Assembly (NCBI GenBank): GCA_020630955.1 | Contig: JAHDIE010000029.1 | Span: 1-47,942, forward strand | Reading direction: 5' to 3' | Source: Saprospiraceae bacterium | GTDB taxonomy: Bacteria; Bacteroidota; Bacteroidia; Chitinophagales; Saprospiraceae | DNA length: 47,942 nucleotides | Shown: positions 38,253-46,446 of the stretch, piece by piece | Layout of the letters: the number at the start of each line of letters is the position of its first letter | Position numbering within the stretch: the stretch's first letter is position 1 | The notes under the pieces: generated by a model | The model's input: the letters and a program-made list of their open reading frames with translations, nothing else | Database searches by the model: none | What the model was told of the DNA's origin: nothing | Position numbers and translations under genes: made by a program

Positions 38253-39731
38253 ATGGAAATAAAATATATCAACAAAGAAAAATCGAAATTGTACTTTGAC
38301 AAAGACAAATCTAAGCTGGTCATGGAGTTGTTGTGGGGTGACCGAGTACGGGTAATTCCTGGAAACCCTGGTAATGGAATGAAAAAGGTAAATGTGAGGG
38401 GCTGGAAAAATGTTTATGTAGCATCCAATGACCTAGGAGATGAAGCTCTTTTAGAAATTTACTTTATAGATGTAGGTCAAGGGGATGGCGTCATGATTGT
38501 AACTCCAGAAAGAAAGCACATCCTCATCGATGGGGGTTACAAAAGAAGCAAACAACCACATGGTAAATCAGCTGCAGATTTCGTTGATTGGAAGTTTTAT
38601 AAAGACTATGATGTAGATCATATAGAGATAGATAGCATGATTTGCAGTCATTGTGATGCCGACCATTATGGTGGTCTCTGGGATTTGTTGAATGAAGATG
38701 AAACGGATGAACTAGATACAAGCTCTATTTGGGTCGATAAATTTTATCATGCAGGTGTGTCCTGGTGGAAAGACGATAATCATCGAAGGTTTTTAGGGGC
38801 AGAAAAAAATGGACAGCTCACCGACTTGCTAACTGGTGTCACATCCATTCGAAGGGGCCTAAGACAAAATGCAAATTTGAAGTTACAAGGGGAATGGGCT
38901 GAATTTTTAAAAGTGATCCAAAAATCAGGAGCAAGTGTCGATCGATTGGGATATAATCCTGAAAAAGATTTTGAATACCTGCCAGGGTATGAGGAAGACA
39001 AAAAGACCAGCATCAAAATATTGGGACCTATAGAAGGAAAATCTGATGGTAAAGTAAGCTTGAAAGATCTTGGTAGTCATTCTCAAAATACCAATGGGCA
39101 CTCTGTTCTATTGAGAGTAGACTACGGACAAAGTAGAATTCTGCTGACAGGGGATCTAAACAAGAAAAGCATGCGACATATTATAAACTCACTTAGGGGC
39201 AATACACAAGAGCTTGCTGCAGATGTTGTGAAGTCTTGTCACCACGGAAGTGATGATTGTAGTTTTGAATTTCTACAATATGTCAATGCGGCTGCTACCA
39301 TCATATCGTCAGGTGATGACGAAACTCATGCTCACCCAAGACCTAACATTGTTGCAGCATCAGGCGTAACTGGATTTACAAAAATCAAAAATGATGAGAT
39401 GGTAACCCCACTTATCTATAGTACAGAGATTTCTAGAAGTTTAAAATTAGGCGACCCCTACCAGGTTGAGATCAATGAATACGAACATGATAACCAAAAG
39501 ATTAAAATTGAAGAAGGTGATGAATCAAAAATTTGGGTAGACTACAAGTATACCTCCTCGGGTGCACTCAATCCACAAGACAAAAGCAGAACATTGGATC
39601 GATTAAAAACAGTCCATGGTATTGTCTATGGATTGGTTAATGTGAGAACTGATGGAAAGAAAATTCTTTGTGCCACATTAAATGAAGGAAAGAAGAAATG
39701 GGAGGTGCAGTGTTTTGAAAGTAGATTTTAA
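38253..39731 (+). CDS. ComEC/Rec2-like metallo-beta-lactamase-fold hydrolase
   Basis: 492 residues, cytosolic (no signal peptide or membrane helix). Residues about 1-68 look like a small SH3b-like beta domain (LLWGDRVRVIPGNPG). The MBL domain then runs LEIYFIDVGQGDGVMIVTP, ILIDGG, the metal motif SHCDADHYGG (His133, Asp135, Asp137, His138), RVDYGQSRILLTGDLNKKS, and SCHHGSDDCS (His330-His331), a layout like the detached C-terminal domain of ComEC. Such domains are often nucleases or phosphodiesterases; the first metal histidine pair is H-x-D rather than H-x-H, as in ComEC. About 100 residues follow with no known fold. Stand-alone gene; substrate unknown. Confidence 0.85.
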   Translation: MEIKYINKEKSKLYFDKDKSKLVMELLWGDRVRVIPGNPGNGMKKVNVRGWKNVYVASNDLGDEALLEIYFIDVGQGDGVMIVTPERKHILIDGGYKRSKQPHGKSAADFVDWKFYKDYDVDHIEIDSMICSHCDADHYGGLWDLLNEDETDELDTSSIWVDKFYHAGVSWWKDDNHRRFLGAEKNGQLTDLLTGVTSIRRGLRQNANLKLQGEWAEFLKVIQKSGASVDRLGYNPEKDFEYLPGYEEDKKTSIKILGPIEGKSDGKVSLKDLGSHSQNTNGHSVLLRVDYGQSRILLTGDLNKKSMRHIINSLRGNTQELAADVVKSCHHGSDDCSFEFLQYVNAAATIISSGDDETHAHPRPNIVAASGVTGFTKIKNDEMVTPLIYSTEISRSLKLGDPYQVEINEYEHDNQKIKIEEGDESKIWVDYKYTSSGALNPQDKSRTLDRLKTVHGIVYGLVNVRTDGKKILCATLNEGKKKWEVQCFESRF

Positions 39732-39822
39732 CCATACGAATGTATGTGTTAATAGCTTATTGGATTGTGTAAGAAGTGTTTCCGCTCAAAATTACCTCCT
39801 TTAGAGCCACTTGATGAAAACC

Positions 39823-40584
39823 TTATAGCATATAGCTTATAGAAAGATTTAGCCCAAAACTCTTTAGTCTATCATAGACATAAACCAAGTAGTCATCTGT
39901 GTCACCGTATAATACAATATGGCCGTTGAGATACACCAAAGGCGAATATAAAGCAGAAAGACCAAAACTGATCCCCAATGGTATTTTGTTCATCTTATAA
40001 AATAAATTACATGCTGGGATGACCGCAATTGACATCCTGTCAATTTCGGGATACTGAAATCTTGCATGAATAACTGGTTTCGTGGATGAAGATGAAGTTA
40101 TATTTTGAAAGCCAGGTTCAATAGCAATTGCTGCAAGTTTTAGTGTAGATTGTAGATACCAGTTTTCGCTTAATTGTTTAGCATAGGACGCACCCGTAAA
40201 AATAGAAAAGTATGAAAAATAAATGTTGTATAATTTTTCATGTTGATCATAAAATATCTCACGTTCTAATAATTCGGCACTGCTATAATATTCCAAGTTG
40301 TAATTACTAAGACCATACCCTGCTCCAACCAAAATAGACAAAGATCTCGAATCGATAGAATCAGAAAAGGATTCCCATAATGAAAAGTGTCGCTCAATAC
40401 TTGCAAAAATACCTCTGTTGTACTTTGGGGCAATTTCGGATCCCAGAGGATCTACGTCATTTACCTCGTAGTGATTGATGGGATCATCTAAATAAGAAAA
40501 TGTGTTGAGCTTCCAATGGTCAGGTTGCCCAAAATAATCTGTACATGTTAAAAAAATAATATATAAAATAAGTTGGACTTTCAT
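39823..40584 (-). CDS. Predicted exported outer-membrane beta-barrel-like protein
   Basis: 253 residues with a signal peptide (MKVQLILYIIFLTCTDYFGQ). The mature part alternates amphipathic strands (SILVGAGYGLSNYNLEYYSS, YNIYFSYFSIFTGASYAKQL, WYLQSTLKLAAIAI, LGISFGLSALYSPLVYLNG) and ends LNLSISYML, the aromatic-plus-hydrophobic end of a porin-like barrel. No family is recognised. Divergent from the GNAT gene, with a palindrome in the shared promoter region. Confidence 0.6.
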   Translation of the reverse strand: MKVQLILYIIFLTCTDYFGQPDHWKLNTFSYLDDPINHYEVNDVDPLGSEIAPKYNRGIFASIERHFSLWESFSDSIDSRSLSILVGAGYGLSNYNLEYYSSAELLEREIFYDQHEKLYNIYFSYFSIFTGASYAKQLSENWYLQSTLKLAAIAIEPGFQNITSSSSTKPVIHARFQYPEIDRMSIAVIPACNLFYKMNKIPLGISFGLSALYSPLVYLNGHIVLYGDTDDYLVYVYDRLKSFGLNLSISYML

Positions 40585-40602
40585 GTTCTATGGATTTACT
40601 TG

Positions 40603-40614
40603 TACATTAATGTA
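40603..40614. promoter_or_regulatory. Perfect 12-bp palindrome TACATTAATGTA
   Basis: Lies in the 76-bp gap between the divergent starts at 40584 and 40661. Position and symmetry suit an operator for a dimeric regulator, but short AT-rich palindromes also arise by chance. Confidence 0.3.
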
Positions 40615-40660
40615 AATAATATAATTAGCAAGATCAAAATCTTAACTTAAATTAACTTGT

Positions 40661-41125
40661 ATGAGTCAAAACGATATAAAAATCAGAAAAGCTAGACGCG
40701 ATGATTTACCTTCTATCTTGGCATTGGTGGTCGAACTCGCAGTGTTCGAAAAAGAACCAAATGCGGTAACAGCAAGTTTGGAAGACTACCAAGAAGCTTG
40801 GGATTCTAAGTTGATCGATTGTATCGTTGCTGTAGAAAAAAGTGAGGATAGCGAACAAGTAATTGGTGTTGCGCTGTACTATGATACCTTCTCAACATGG
40901 AAAGGAAAGATGATGTATTTGGAAGATTTTGTTGTTTCTCAAGCTCATCGAAGCAAAGGTGTCGGTAAGCTGATATACGATGAACTGTTTCGAGAGGCAG
41001 AAAGAAGGAAATGCATCCTGGTCAAGTGGCAGGTATTGGACTGGAATGAAGGAGCTATTCGCTTCTATGAAAGAGAGGGTGCGACGATTGAGAAGGAGTG
41101 GTGGAATGTGAAGAGGTATTTGTGA
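40661..41125 (+). CDS. GNAT-family N-acetyltransferase (SSAT-like)
   Basis: 154 residues. IRKARRDDLPSILALVVELA opens the GNAT fold; MYLEDFVVSQAHRSKGVGKL carries the acetyl-CoA pyrophosphate loop (R-S-K-G-V-G), and LDWNEGAIRFYEREGA is the C-terminal motif B. The short ELAVFEKEPNAV and MYLEDFVV blocks point to the diamine/thialysine acetyltransferase (SSAT) branch, which acetylates polyamines or lysine analogues with acetyl-CoA. Exact substrate cannot be read. Confidence 0.9.
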   Translation: MSQNDIKIRKARRDDLPSILALVVELAVFEKEPNAVTASLEDYQEAWDSKLIDCIVAVEKSEDSEQVIGVALYYDTFSTWKGKMMYLEDFVVSQAHRSKGVGKLIYDELFREAERRKCILVKWQVLDWNEGAIRFYEREGATIEKEWWNVKRYL

Positions 41126-41135
41126 GGAGTGGTAA

Positions 41136-41169
41136 GTCGGAGGTCGGAAGTGGAATGAGGGAGGTCGGA
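41136..41169. repeat. GTCGGA-type short direct repeats
   Basis: GTCGGA occurs at 41136, 41143 and 41164; two of them lie in identical GAGGTCGGA (41140-41148 and 41161-41169). The patch is purine-rich on this strand and GC-richer than the surroundings, between two converging genes. Confidence 0.55.
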
Positions 41170-41186
41170 TCTTTGGAAAAGAGAAA

Positions 41187-43934
41187 TTATGCAGCATTTC
41201 TTCTTGATGACATATAAGTTTTGGTACCGATGATCAATGCCATAAGTACAAAAGTTGCATAAATAAACTTTCTATTATTTGACTTTGGAAAAATTGGAGC
41301 AGTGTCTCCCATATGAATAAATCCTGCCCAATAATAAGGATCATGATATTGAGGGTGGGAATGTTCTAGAAAGTCTAGTTTTGCTTTTTGAAGAGCAACA
41401 TCAGAATCTTCACCAGCATAAAGGTGCTTATAAAAATAAGACATCAACTCTGCAGTACTACAATCGTCCACTTTCCACAAACTTACAATATTGGTATTGA
41501 CTCCAGCTTGGAAGAATGCCCGGGCAATTGTCATGGCCCCCTCTCCTTCTATTACCTTACCATAACCAGTTTCACAGGCACTAAGCACAGCAAGATCGGC
41601 ATCCAAGCTCATGGCACTTATGTCATAATTGGTCAGATAATCATCTTTGAAATGAATACGACTCATTTGATAGTTTTCTTCATCTGGACATGCATGAGTA
41701 GCGATGTGAATGATTCTTGCATCCTTGGAGGCTTCAATAAATTCGTCAGTTGTCAGATCACTTTTGGATCTTTCTAATTTCAATATCTCTTCAATGTTTT
41801 CAATTTCATGTTTCGCGCATGACAATTTGGAAAGCTCTAAATCATCACAAACTCTTTCGGCGGATGCGATGGTATTATTGGTTGGAAAAGAGACACCAAG
41901 GAAAGGTTTGTTCTTTTGATCGGTTGATCTGTGTTTCTTAAGTACTTCAAGTAATTTGTAAGAGTATTGGTAAGATATTGAGTATTGATCTAGTAATCGC
42001 TTGCCATTTCTTTCTAGAAGTTCGAAAGGAAGATTATAAAGAGGGCCATCTGGGACTATGATGAGTCGGGTTTTGTTGTTGAGGATATCGAGGGAATCTA
42101 GGTTGAGAAGTGTGGAAATTTTATGGAATTCTGACTGTTTACTTTCTTTACTTAAGATTACGTCTGATAATGTATTCATAAAATAATTGAAGTCTGAATT
42201 AGCAATGGATATAACTTCTTTCTTAAACTTTGAAATAAAGATAAATGAAATAAAATCAATTCCTGTAAATGATTCTACTACAAGGTCACTTTTTAATAAA
42301 CTATTTTGGACTTGGCTTAAGCTTATAAAATTTGATTTTCTTAATTTATAAAAGTCGGAGAGCTCATTTTCAATTTGTTTTGAAATAATATTTCCTTTCA
42401 CTCTTGTATCCGATATTTCAAAATATAAATTTTTTATTTGTAATGAATCAAAAGTGGATAGATTGACTTTACTCTTCAATATTAATAATTCTTCCTCCAA
42501 ATAATTTAAATATGCATTTAACCTAGACTCTTCATTAATTATTTCATATCGTCCATATTCCATTTTTTTTAAATTATTTGCTATCTCTGAACTTAAGATA
42601 CTTGATTTGTTTAAATCAAAAATCTCAAATATCAAATTCTCATCAACACAAATAGAGTTTAAATTTTTAATAATCTCAGATTGAATATCTGTTAATCTCT
42701 TATTTAAATTTAGTTTCGAATTTTCAGAATCAATTAAATACCTACTGTTAGAACATTGCTCAAGTAGAAAAATGAAGTCTTGCGAATCCAAACAATTACT
42801 CTGATCAATATTTTGAAATATTTTATGAATAATATAATCTAACTTTTCAAATGAATTAGATGATTCATTTGACTTTAAAATATTATTATGAATACTATTT
42901 AAAAAACTATCAGAATATGAAATATTTGTACAATCATGAATTTTATCTTTTCTTAACTTGAGATATTTCACTGTCTCCTTTTCCTTAATCAGCGGATTAT
43001 GTGATATATTTTCAATAATATTTTCAATTTGAAAAAAAGTCTCCTCAATTTTACAACTGTCTTTAATAATTCCTAATTCAATAATATTTTCTAAATAAGT
43101 AATACTATCAACGTATGTTGGAAGGATAGAATAATTTACTTCATTTATTAATTCAATAGCCATTCTATTTTTATTGCACTCAATATAGTTTGACACAATT
43201 CGATTCAAATATTCACTTTTCTCGATTATTTGATAACTTTTATTAAGTTTACTTATGCATTTTTGATAATCAGAAATGGCATCATCCATTTTGCCTAGAA
43301 TTAAATTAACTCTTCCTAGTTCAAAATAGTACTTAGCTAAGGAAAACTTAAATGAACGTGACCTCTTATTTTCAACTAAACTTTCAGATAATAAAATGGC
43401 ATTTTCCAATTCAGCTTTGCAATTTCTATAATCAGCTAAAAGATAATAAACAGAGGACAGATTAGCATGATACATTTCTTTTATGTATTTATTTTCTGCC
43501 GTTGTCCGAAAATCCTTTAAGGAGGAGATTATAAGCTCTTTTGCTTCTTCATATTTTCCAACGCTTACTAAATAACTTGCCCTAGAATTATTTATTCCTG
43601 CTTTTAGCAATTCATCTGTTTCTCCATAGTCATTGAGAAGATTTAATAGCCATTCGTTTTTATTTTCATATTCTGATATTCTCAGGTATATGCGATCTAG
43701 ATTTACAACTCCGTTTAGACAAAATAAATATAATTTTATATTATTTGCTTCTAAAAAGCAATCTGCAGCAAGTTTTGAGTATATCATTGCGCTATCATAA
43801 TTTGTGTAGACAAACTGTTCAGAATATTCCATATATGAAATTGCAATATTTTCCAATGAATCAATTACAGTTTTTTCATTGGAGAAAACAGAAAAATTAT
43901 AAAAAAGAAATAGAATAATTAAACTTTTCTTCAA
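41187..43934 (-). CDS. Periplasmic, membrane-anchored TPR-CHAT caspase-like protein
   Basis: 915 residues. Signal peptide (1 to about 18, KKSLIILFLFYNFSVFS), then a long helical part with TPR-like repeats (about 20-560) such as YEEAKELIISSLKDF and AISDYQKCISKL, then a CHAT domain (about 610-880) and a C-terminal membrane helix (about 888-907, FIYATFVLMALIIG) with a positive tail SSRRNAA. CHAT domains are caspase-like cysteine proteases; the catalytic pair is visible as His747 (IHIATHA) and Cys787 (LSACETGYG), followed by the typical GEGAMTIARAFFQAGVN and SLWKVDD. The start is TTG, overlapping the upstream stop as TTGA, and is supported by the signal peptide. Predicted topology: outside the inner membrane, tethered by the C-terminus. 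Confidence 0.88.
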   Translation of the reverse strand: MKKSLIILFLFYNFSVFSNEKTVIDSLENIAISYMEYSEQFVYTNYDSAMIYSKLAADCFLEANNIKLYLFCLNGVVNLDRIYLRISEYENKNEWLLNLLNDYGETDELLKAGINNSRASYLVSVGKYEEAKELIISSLKDFRTTAENKYIKEMYHANLSSVYYLLADYRNCKAELENAILLSESLVENKRSRSFKFSLAKYYFELGRVNLILGKMDDAISDYQKCISKLNKSYQIIEKSEYLNRIVSNYIECNKNRMAIELINEVNYSILPTYVDSITYLENIIELGIIKDSCKIEETFFQIENIIENISHNPLIKEKETVKYLKLRKDKIHDCTNISYSDSFLNSIHNNILKSNESSNSFEKLDYIIHKIFQNIDQSNCLDSQDFIFLLEQCSNSRYLIDSENSKLNLNKRLTDIQSEIIKNLNSICVDENLIFEIFDLNKSSILSSEIANNLKKMEYGRYEIINEESRLNAYLNYLEEELLILKSKVNLSTFDSLQIKNLYFEISDTRVKGNIISKQIENELSDFYKLRKSNFISLSQVQNSLLKSDLVVESFTGIDFISFIFISKFKKEVISIANSDFNYFMNTLSDVILSKESKQSEFHKISTLLNLDSLDILNNKTRLIIVPDGPLYNLPFELLERNGKRLLDQYSISYQYSYKLLEVLKKHRSTDQKNKPFLGVSFPTNNTIASAERVCDDLELSKLSCAKHEIENIEEILKLERSKSDLTTDEFIEASKDARIIHIATHACPDEENYQMSRIHFKDDYLTNYDISAMSLDADLAVLSACETGYGKVIEGEGAMTIARAFFQAGVNTNIVSLWKVDDCSTAELMSYFYKHLYAGEDSDVALQKAKLDFLEHSHPQYHDPYYWAGFIHMGDTAPIFPKSNNRKFIYATFVLMALIIGTKTYMSSRRNAA

Positions 43935-44581
43935 AACAAAAATAAATACTTTTCAGATGAAAAAATTCTATCATCTTTTATTCCAACAATAAAAATCCAA
44001 CTTCTACCTTTAATAGTAGACAATTCTGTTAGTTGATTTAAATTCTCAATGGTCCCCAAATTTTGACCAAAGTTATCGTATATTATATAAAATTCTGGTT
44101 CCGAATTACTTTCACTATTAGAAGATCTGAAGTCTAACAAATCACCACAACAGATTTCAACTTTTAACTTAAGATCGATCTTATTATCATGAAGTATATA
44201 GAGGTATAATACTAAATTTTCTTGGTCTTCACATTCTAAAGCCTTATTTTGATCAATTGGATAAATTTTGCCAATTCCTGTAACATTATGAATTTCACCC
44301 TGACCAATAACTTCAATTGGATTCTCATTTAGGTCCGCATCAATAGACCAATTACCTTCTGTAGTTAAAATATAACTAGCATTGCAAGAATTTTCAATAA
44401 CATTTAAGTCATTACATTTCAAAAATAAATTAAAGCTTTCGCCACTATTTACACACCCTTCATGACTGGCAAATTTTATTCCACCAGTAAAATGAGTAAC
44501 ATCGTCGGATAAATTAGTTTGAGCAAAAACACCGCCTCCAAATAAAATAATTGACATTGTTATTAATCCTAAAATCTTCAT
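43931..44581 (-). CDS. Small exported protein of the CHAT locus
   Basis: 216 residues with a signal peptide (KILGLITMSIILFGGGVFAQ). The mature part has several cysteines (EGCVNSGE, LKCNDLNVIENSC, ALECEDQ, VEICCGDLLD) that may form disulfides. No family is recognised. It is translationally coupled to the CHAT gene (4-nt overlap), so the two products probably act together; a ligand, inhibitor or activator of the protease are all possible. Confidence 0.7.
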   Translation of the reverse strand: MKILGLITMSIILFGGGVFAQTNLSDDVTHFTGGIKFASHEGCVNSGESFNLFLKCNDLNVIENSCNASYILTTEGNWSIDADLNENPIEVIGQGEIHNVTGIGKIYPIDQNKALECEDQENLVLYLYILHDNKIDLKLKVEICCGDLLDFRSSNSESNSEPEFYIIYDNFGQNLGTIENLNQLTELSTIKGRSWIFIVGIKDDRIFSSEKYLFLF

Positions 44582-44639
44582 AAAAACCGTTTTTTGATAG
44601 TTAATAATTAATACACCCTTAGTGACAAAAAATAAACTT

Positions 44640-44735
44640 AGGTAAACAATTTAATAAAACTTTTTTTTGAAAAATTTTTATTCCTAGGTAGATCTTACAT
44701 ATTTATTCTTAAAATATGTTTTAAATTGTTTACCT
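44640..44735. promoter_or_regulatory. 15-bp perfect inverted repeat in the divergent CHAT/sigma promoter region
   Basis: AGGTAAACAATTTAA (44640-44654) is the exact reverse complement of TTAAATTGTTTACCT (44721-44735), with 66 bp between. The arms lie 59 nt upstream of the minus-strand gene (44581) and 109 nt upstream of the plus-strand sigma gene (44845). Two oppositely oriented copies of one motif suit a shared regulator or a sigma factor reading both operons. Confidence 0.6.
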
Positions 44736-44844
44736 CACTACACAAATTCTCACAAGTAAGTAGACGGATGTAAATTTCTGTAAAGGAAAGTACAATATGG
44801 ATATTGATTAACATATATTACCTAATTATCGATACCTTTAAATC

Positions 44845-45417
44845 ATGCCAAAATCATTAATAAAAGTTCGGGATCAACTTATCAATGGAGATCAATCGTA
44901 TATCGAGAACGTGTTTGTTGAATCTTATGAATATGCAACAGCATATCTGAAGAAAAAAAAGCACGCAAGCAATGAAGAAGCACATGACATATATATTGAT
45001 GCAATCATGATCATTAGAGAAAGAATTGTAGAAGGAAGTCTAACAGAAGTAAATAATATTAGAAGTTTTATAGTTGGGGTTTGTATCAACTTAAACAAGG
45101 AACTGCTTTATAAAAAATACAAAGCAGAATCTAGGGAGCAAAACGTGAGAGAATTATTCTATAAGCATGGATACAAAACAAATGAAAATGAAAAAGAAGA
45201 TGAAAAAGAATTAAAAAGGATTTGCAAAATTGCCATCAGTCAATTGGGTGAAAAATGTCAAAAGCTTTTGAATATGTATCACTATGAAGGTCTAACCATG
45301 AGTGAGATTGCAGAAATCATGGGCTTTGCGAGCTCAAATGTGGCTAAAACCATGAAATCACGCTGTTTTCAAAAATTAATAAAAGAAGCGCATAAACTAA
45401 GAACACTTACCAAATGA
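44845..45417 (+). CDS. ECF-type RNA polymerase sigma factor
   Basis: 190 residues. Region 2 is seen as YEYATAYLKKKKHASNEEAHDIYIDAIMII (within it EEAHDIYIDA matches the -10 recognition helix), and region 4 as LGEKCQKLLNMYHYEGLTMS with SEIAEIMGFASSNVAKTMKS, the helix-turn-helix for the -35 element. A charged linker (about 110-128) joins them. No region 1 or 3, so group 4 (ECF). It overlaps the next gene by ATGA, the usual arrangement of a sigma factor and its membrane regulator. Confidence 0.85.
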   Translation: MPKSLIKVRDQLINGDQSYIENVFVESYEYATAYLKKKKHASNEEAHDIYIDAIMIIRERIVEGSLTEVNNIRSFIVGVCINLNKELLYKKYKAESREQNVRELFYKHGYKTNENEKEDEKELKRICKIAISQLGEKCQKLLNMYHYEGLTMSEIAEIMGFASSNVAKTMKSRCFQKLIKEAHKLRTLTK

Positions 45418-46142
45418 AAATGACAGAAAAGCAATTAAAACTAATAGAAAAATATCTTGATCAAGATCTAAGTAAGGATCAAAAAGATCAATTTGAATTA
45501 GAATTGAAATCAGCGGATTTCAGAGAAGAGTTGCTATACCAAGCTAAAATAATAGATACTTATAAAGCAATTGAAATTCAGAATTTAAGGAATAAGATGG
45601 AGCAAATTTCAAAAGGTCAAACCAATAATCCAAATCATAGAAGAACATTACTTCTATTATTAGGTGGAACTATTTTAATTTGCATCGTAGGAGCCTACTT
45701 TTTCTTTAGCCATGCTAATACCAAAGGTCCAAAATTGTTTGCAGAATATTATGTTGAATTACCACCTGAAGTTAGCAACAGAAGTGGTGAAACTGAACAA
45801 AATTTTGCTTTGCAAAAAGCTATGCAACTCTATATAGATAAGGATTATAAAACAGCATTAAAATCATTCGAAACACTCAATGATAAATCAGATAAAACAA
45901 AATTGTATGAAACGATGTGCTTGATAAAATTGGATAAATTTACCGAAGCAAGCATTCTTTTGCAAAAACTAAAAAATTCAGAAATGTCAGCTATAAGTCA
46001 AAATGCCGATTGGTATCTTTGCCTTGCAAGATTACAAACTGATGATATTCCAAGTGCAAGAAAGCATGTCAAAGAAATATCGTCCGACCCATCTCACCTG
46101 TTCCATAGGCAGGCACAAAAATTAATGGTCGAATTGAATTAA
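45414..46142 (+). CDS. Single-pass membrane protein with periplasmic TPR; probable anti-sigma factor
   Basis: 242 residues. The first 75 are cytoplasmic and helical (KLIEKYLDQDLSKDQKDQFE resembles the N-terminal helices of zinc-free anti-sigma factors in this phylum). A membrane helix follows (about 78-99, LLLLLGGTILICIVGAYFFF), then a periplasmic part of two or three TPR-like helix pairs (KDYKTALKSFETLNDK and the following FTEASILLQKLKN). No enzyme motif. Start overlaps the sigma gene by 4 nt. Anti-sigma role is inferred from position and topology. Confidence 0.75.
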   Translation: MKMTEKQLKLIEKYLDQDLSKDQKDQFELELKSADFREELLYQAKIIDTYKAIEIQNLRNKMEQISKGQTNNPNHRRTLLLLLGGTILICIVGAYFFFSHANTKGPKLFAEYYVELPPEVSNRSGETEQNFALQKAMQLYIDKDYKTALKSFETLNDKSDKTKLYETMCLIKLDKFTEASILLQKLKNSEMSAISQNADWYLCLARLQTDDIPSARKHVKEISSDPSHLFHRQAQKLMVELN

Positions 46143-46302
46143 TAAATCAGCATCCTTATTCTGTTCACCCCTATTCTATCGTTCTAAATATTTCTGATTG
46201 CTATTATTAGGCATTTCAATTTAATAAAATCCTACTATTCAAAAAGGCTACTATATTTGCTTTCATATTCTCATTTTTCTCTATTTATAGAGTGTTAGCT
46301 AG

Positions 46303-46336
46303 TAGCAGTTTCTTGAAAGGAGACTGCTATTTTTTT
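46303..46336 (+). terminator. Terminator of the sigma/anti-sigma operon
   Basis: TAGCAGTTTC pairs with GAGACTGCTA (one G-U pair) and is followed by TTTTTTT. It lies about 160 nt past the stop of the anti-sigma candidate gene. Confidence 0.75.
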
Positions 46337-46395
46337 GTCCTATTCTCTCCCTTAATATTCCAAATTAAATCCCAACCTTAAATCCAGATATAAAA

Positions 46396-46425
46396 ATGGC
46401 GTTTGAAAATAAATCCAAACGCCAT
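46396..46425 (-). terminator. Terminator of the Omp28-like gene
   Basis: ATGGCGTTTG and CAAACGCCAT form a perfect 10-bp stem with a 10-nt loop; TTTTATAT follows on the minus strand. About 20 nt past the stop at 46447. Confidence 0.75.
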
Positions 46426-46446
46426 CCAATATATTTTTCTTAAAAT

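Larger units (their letters stand above)
46143..46446. other. Convergent intergenic region with two terminators
   Basis: 304 bp between two converging genes. The first half is AT-rich and shows nothing recognisable; the second half holds one terminator for each strand (46303-46336 and 46396-46425). Confidence 0.6.

Noticed and set aside
41136-41169. Possible CRISPR-like array
   Set aside because: Units are only 6-9 nt, irregularly spaced, without spacers or cas genes.
44833-44840. TACCTTTA as a -7 promoter box of the sigma gene
   Set aside because: The last base differs from TAnnTTTG, and it leaves only 4 nt before the start codon, which would demand a leaderless transcript; no TTG at 19 nt.
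41187-46142. Reading the CHAT locus as a gasdermin or type III-E CRISPR system
   Set aside because: No gasdermin-like, Cas or gRNA component is nearby, and the CHAT protein has a signal peptide, unlike the cytosolic proteases of those systems.
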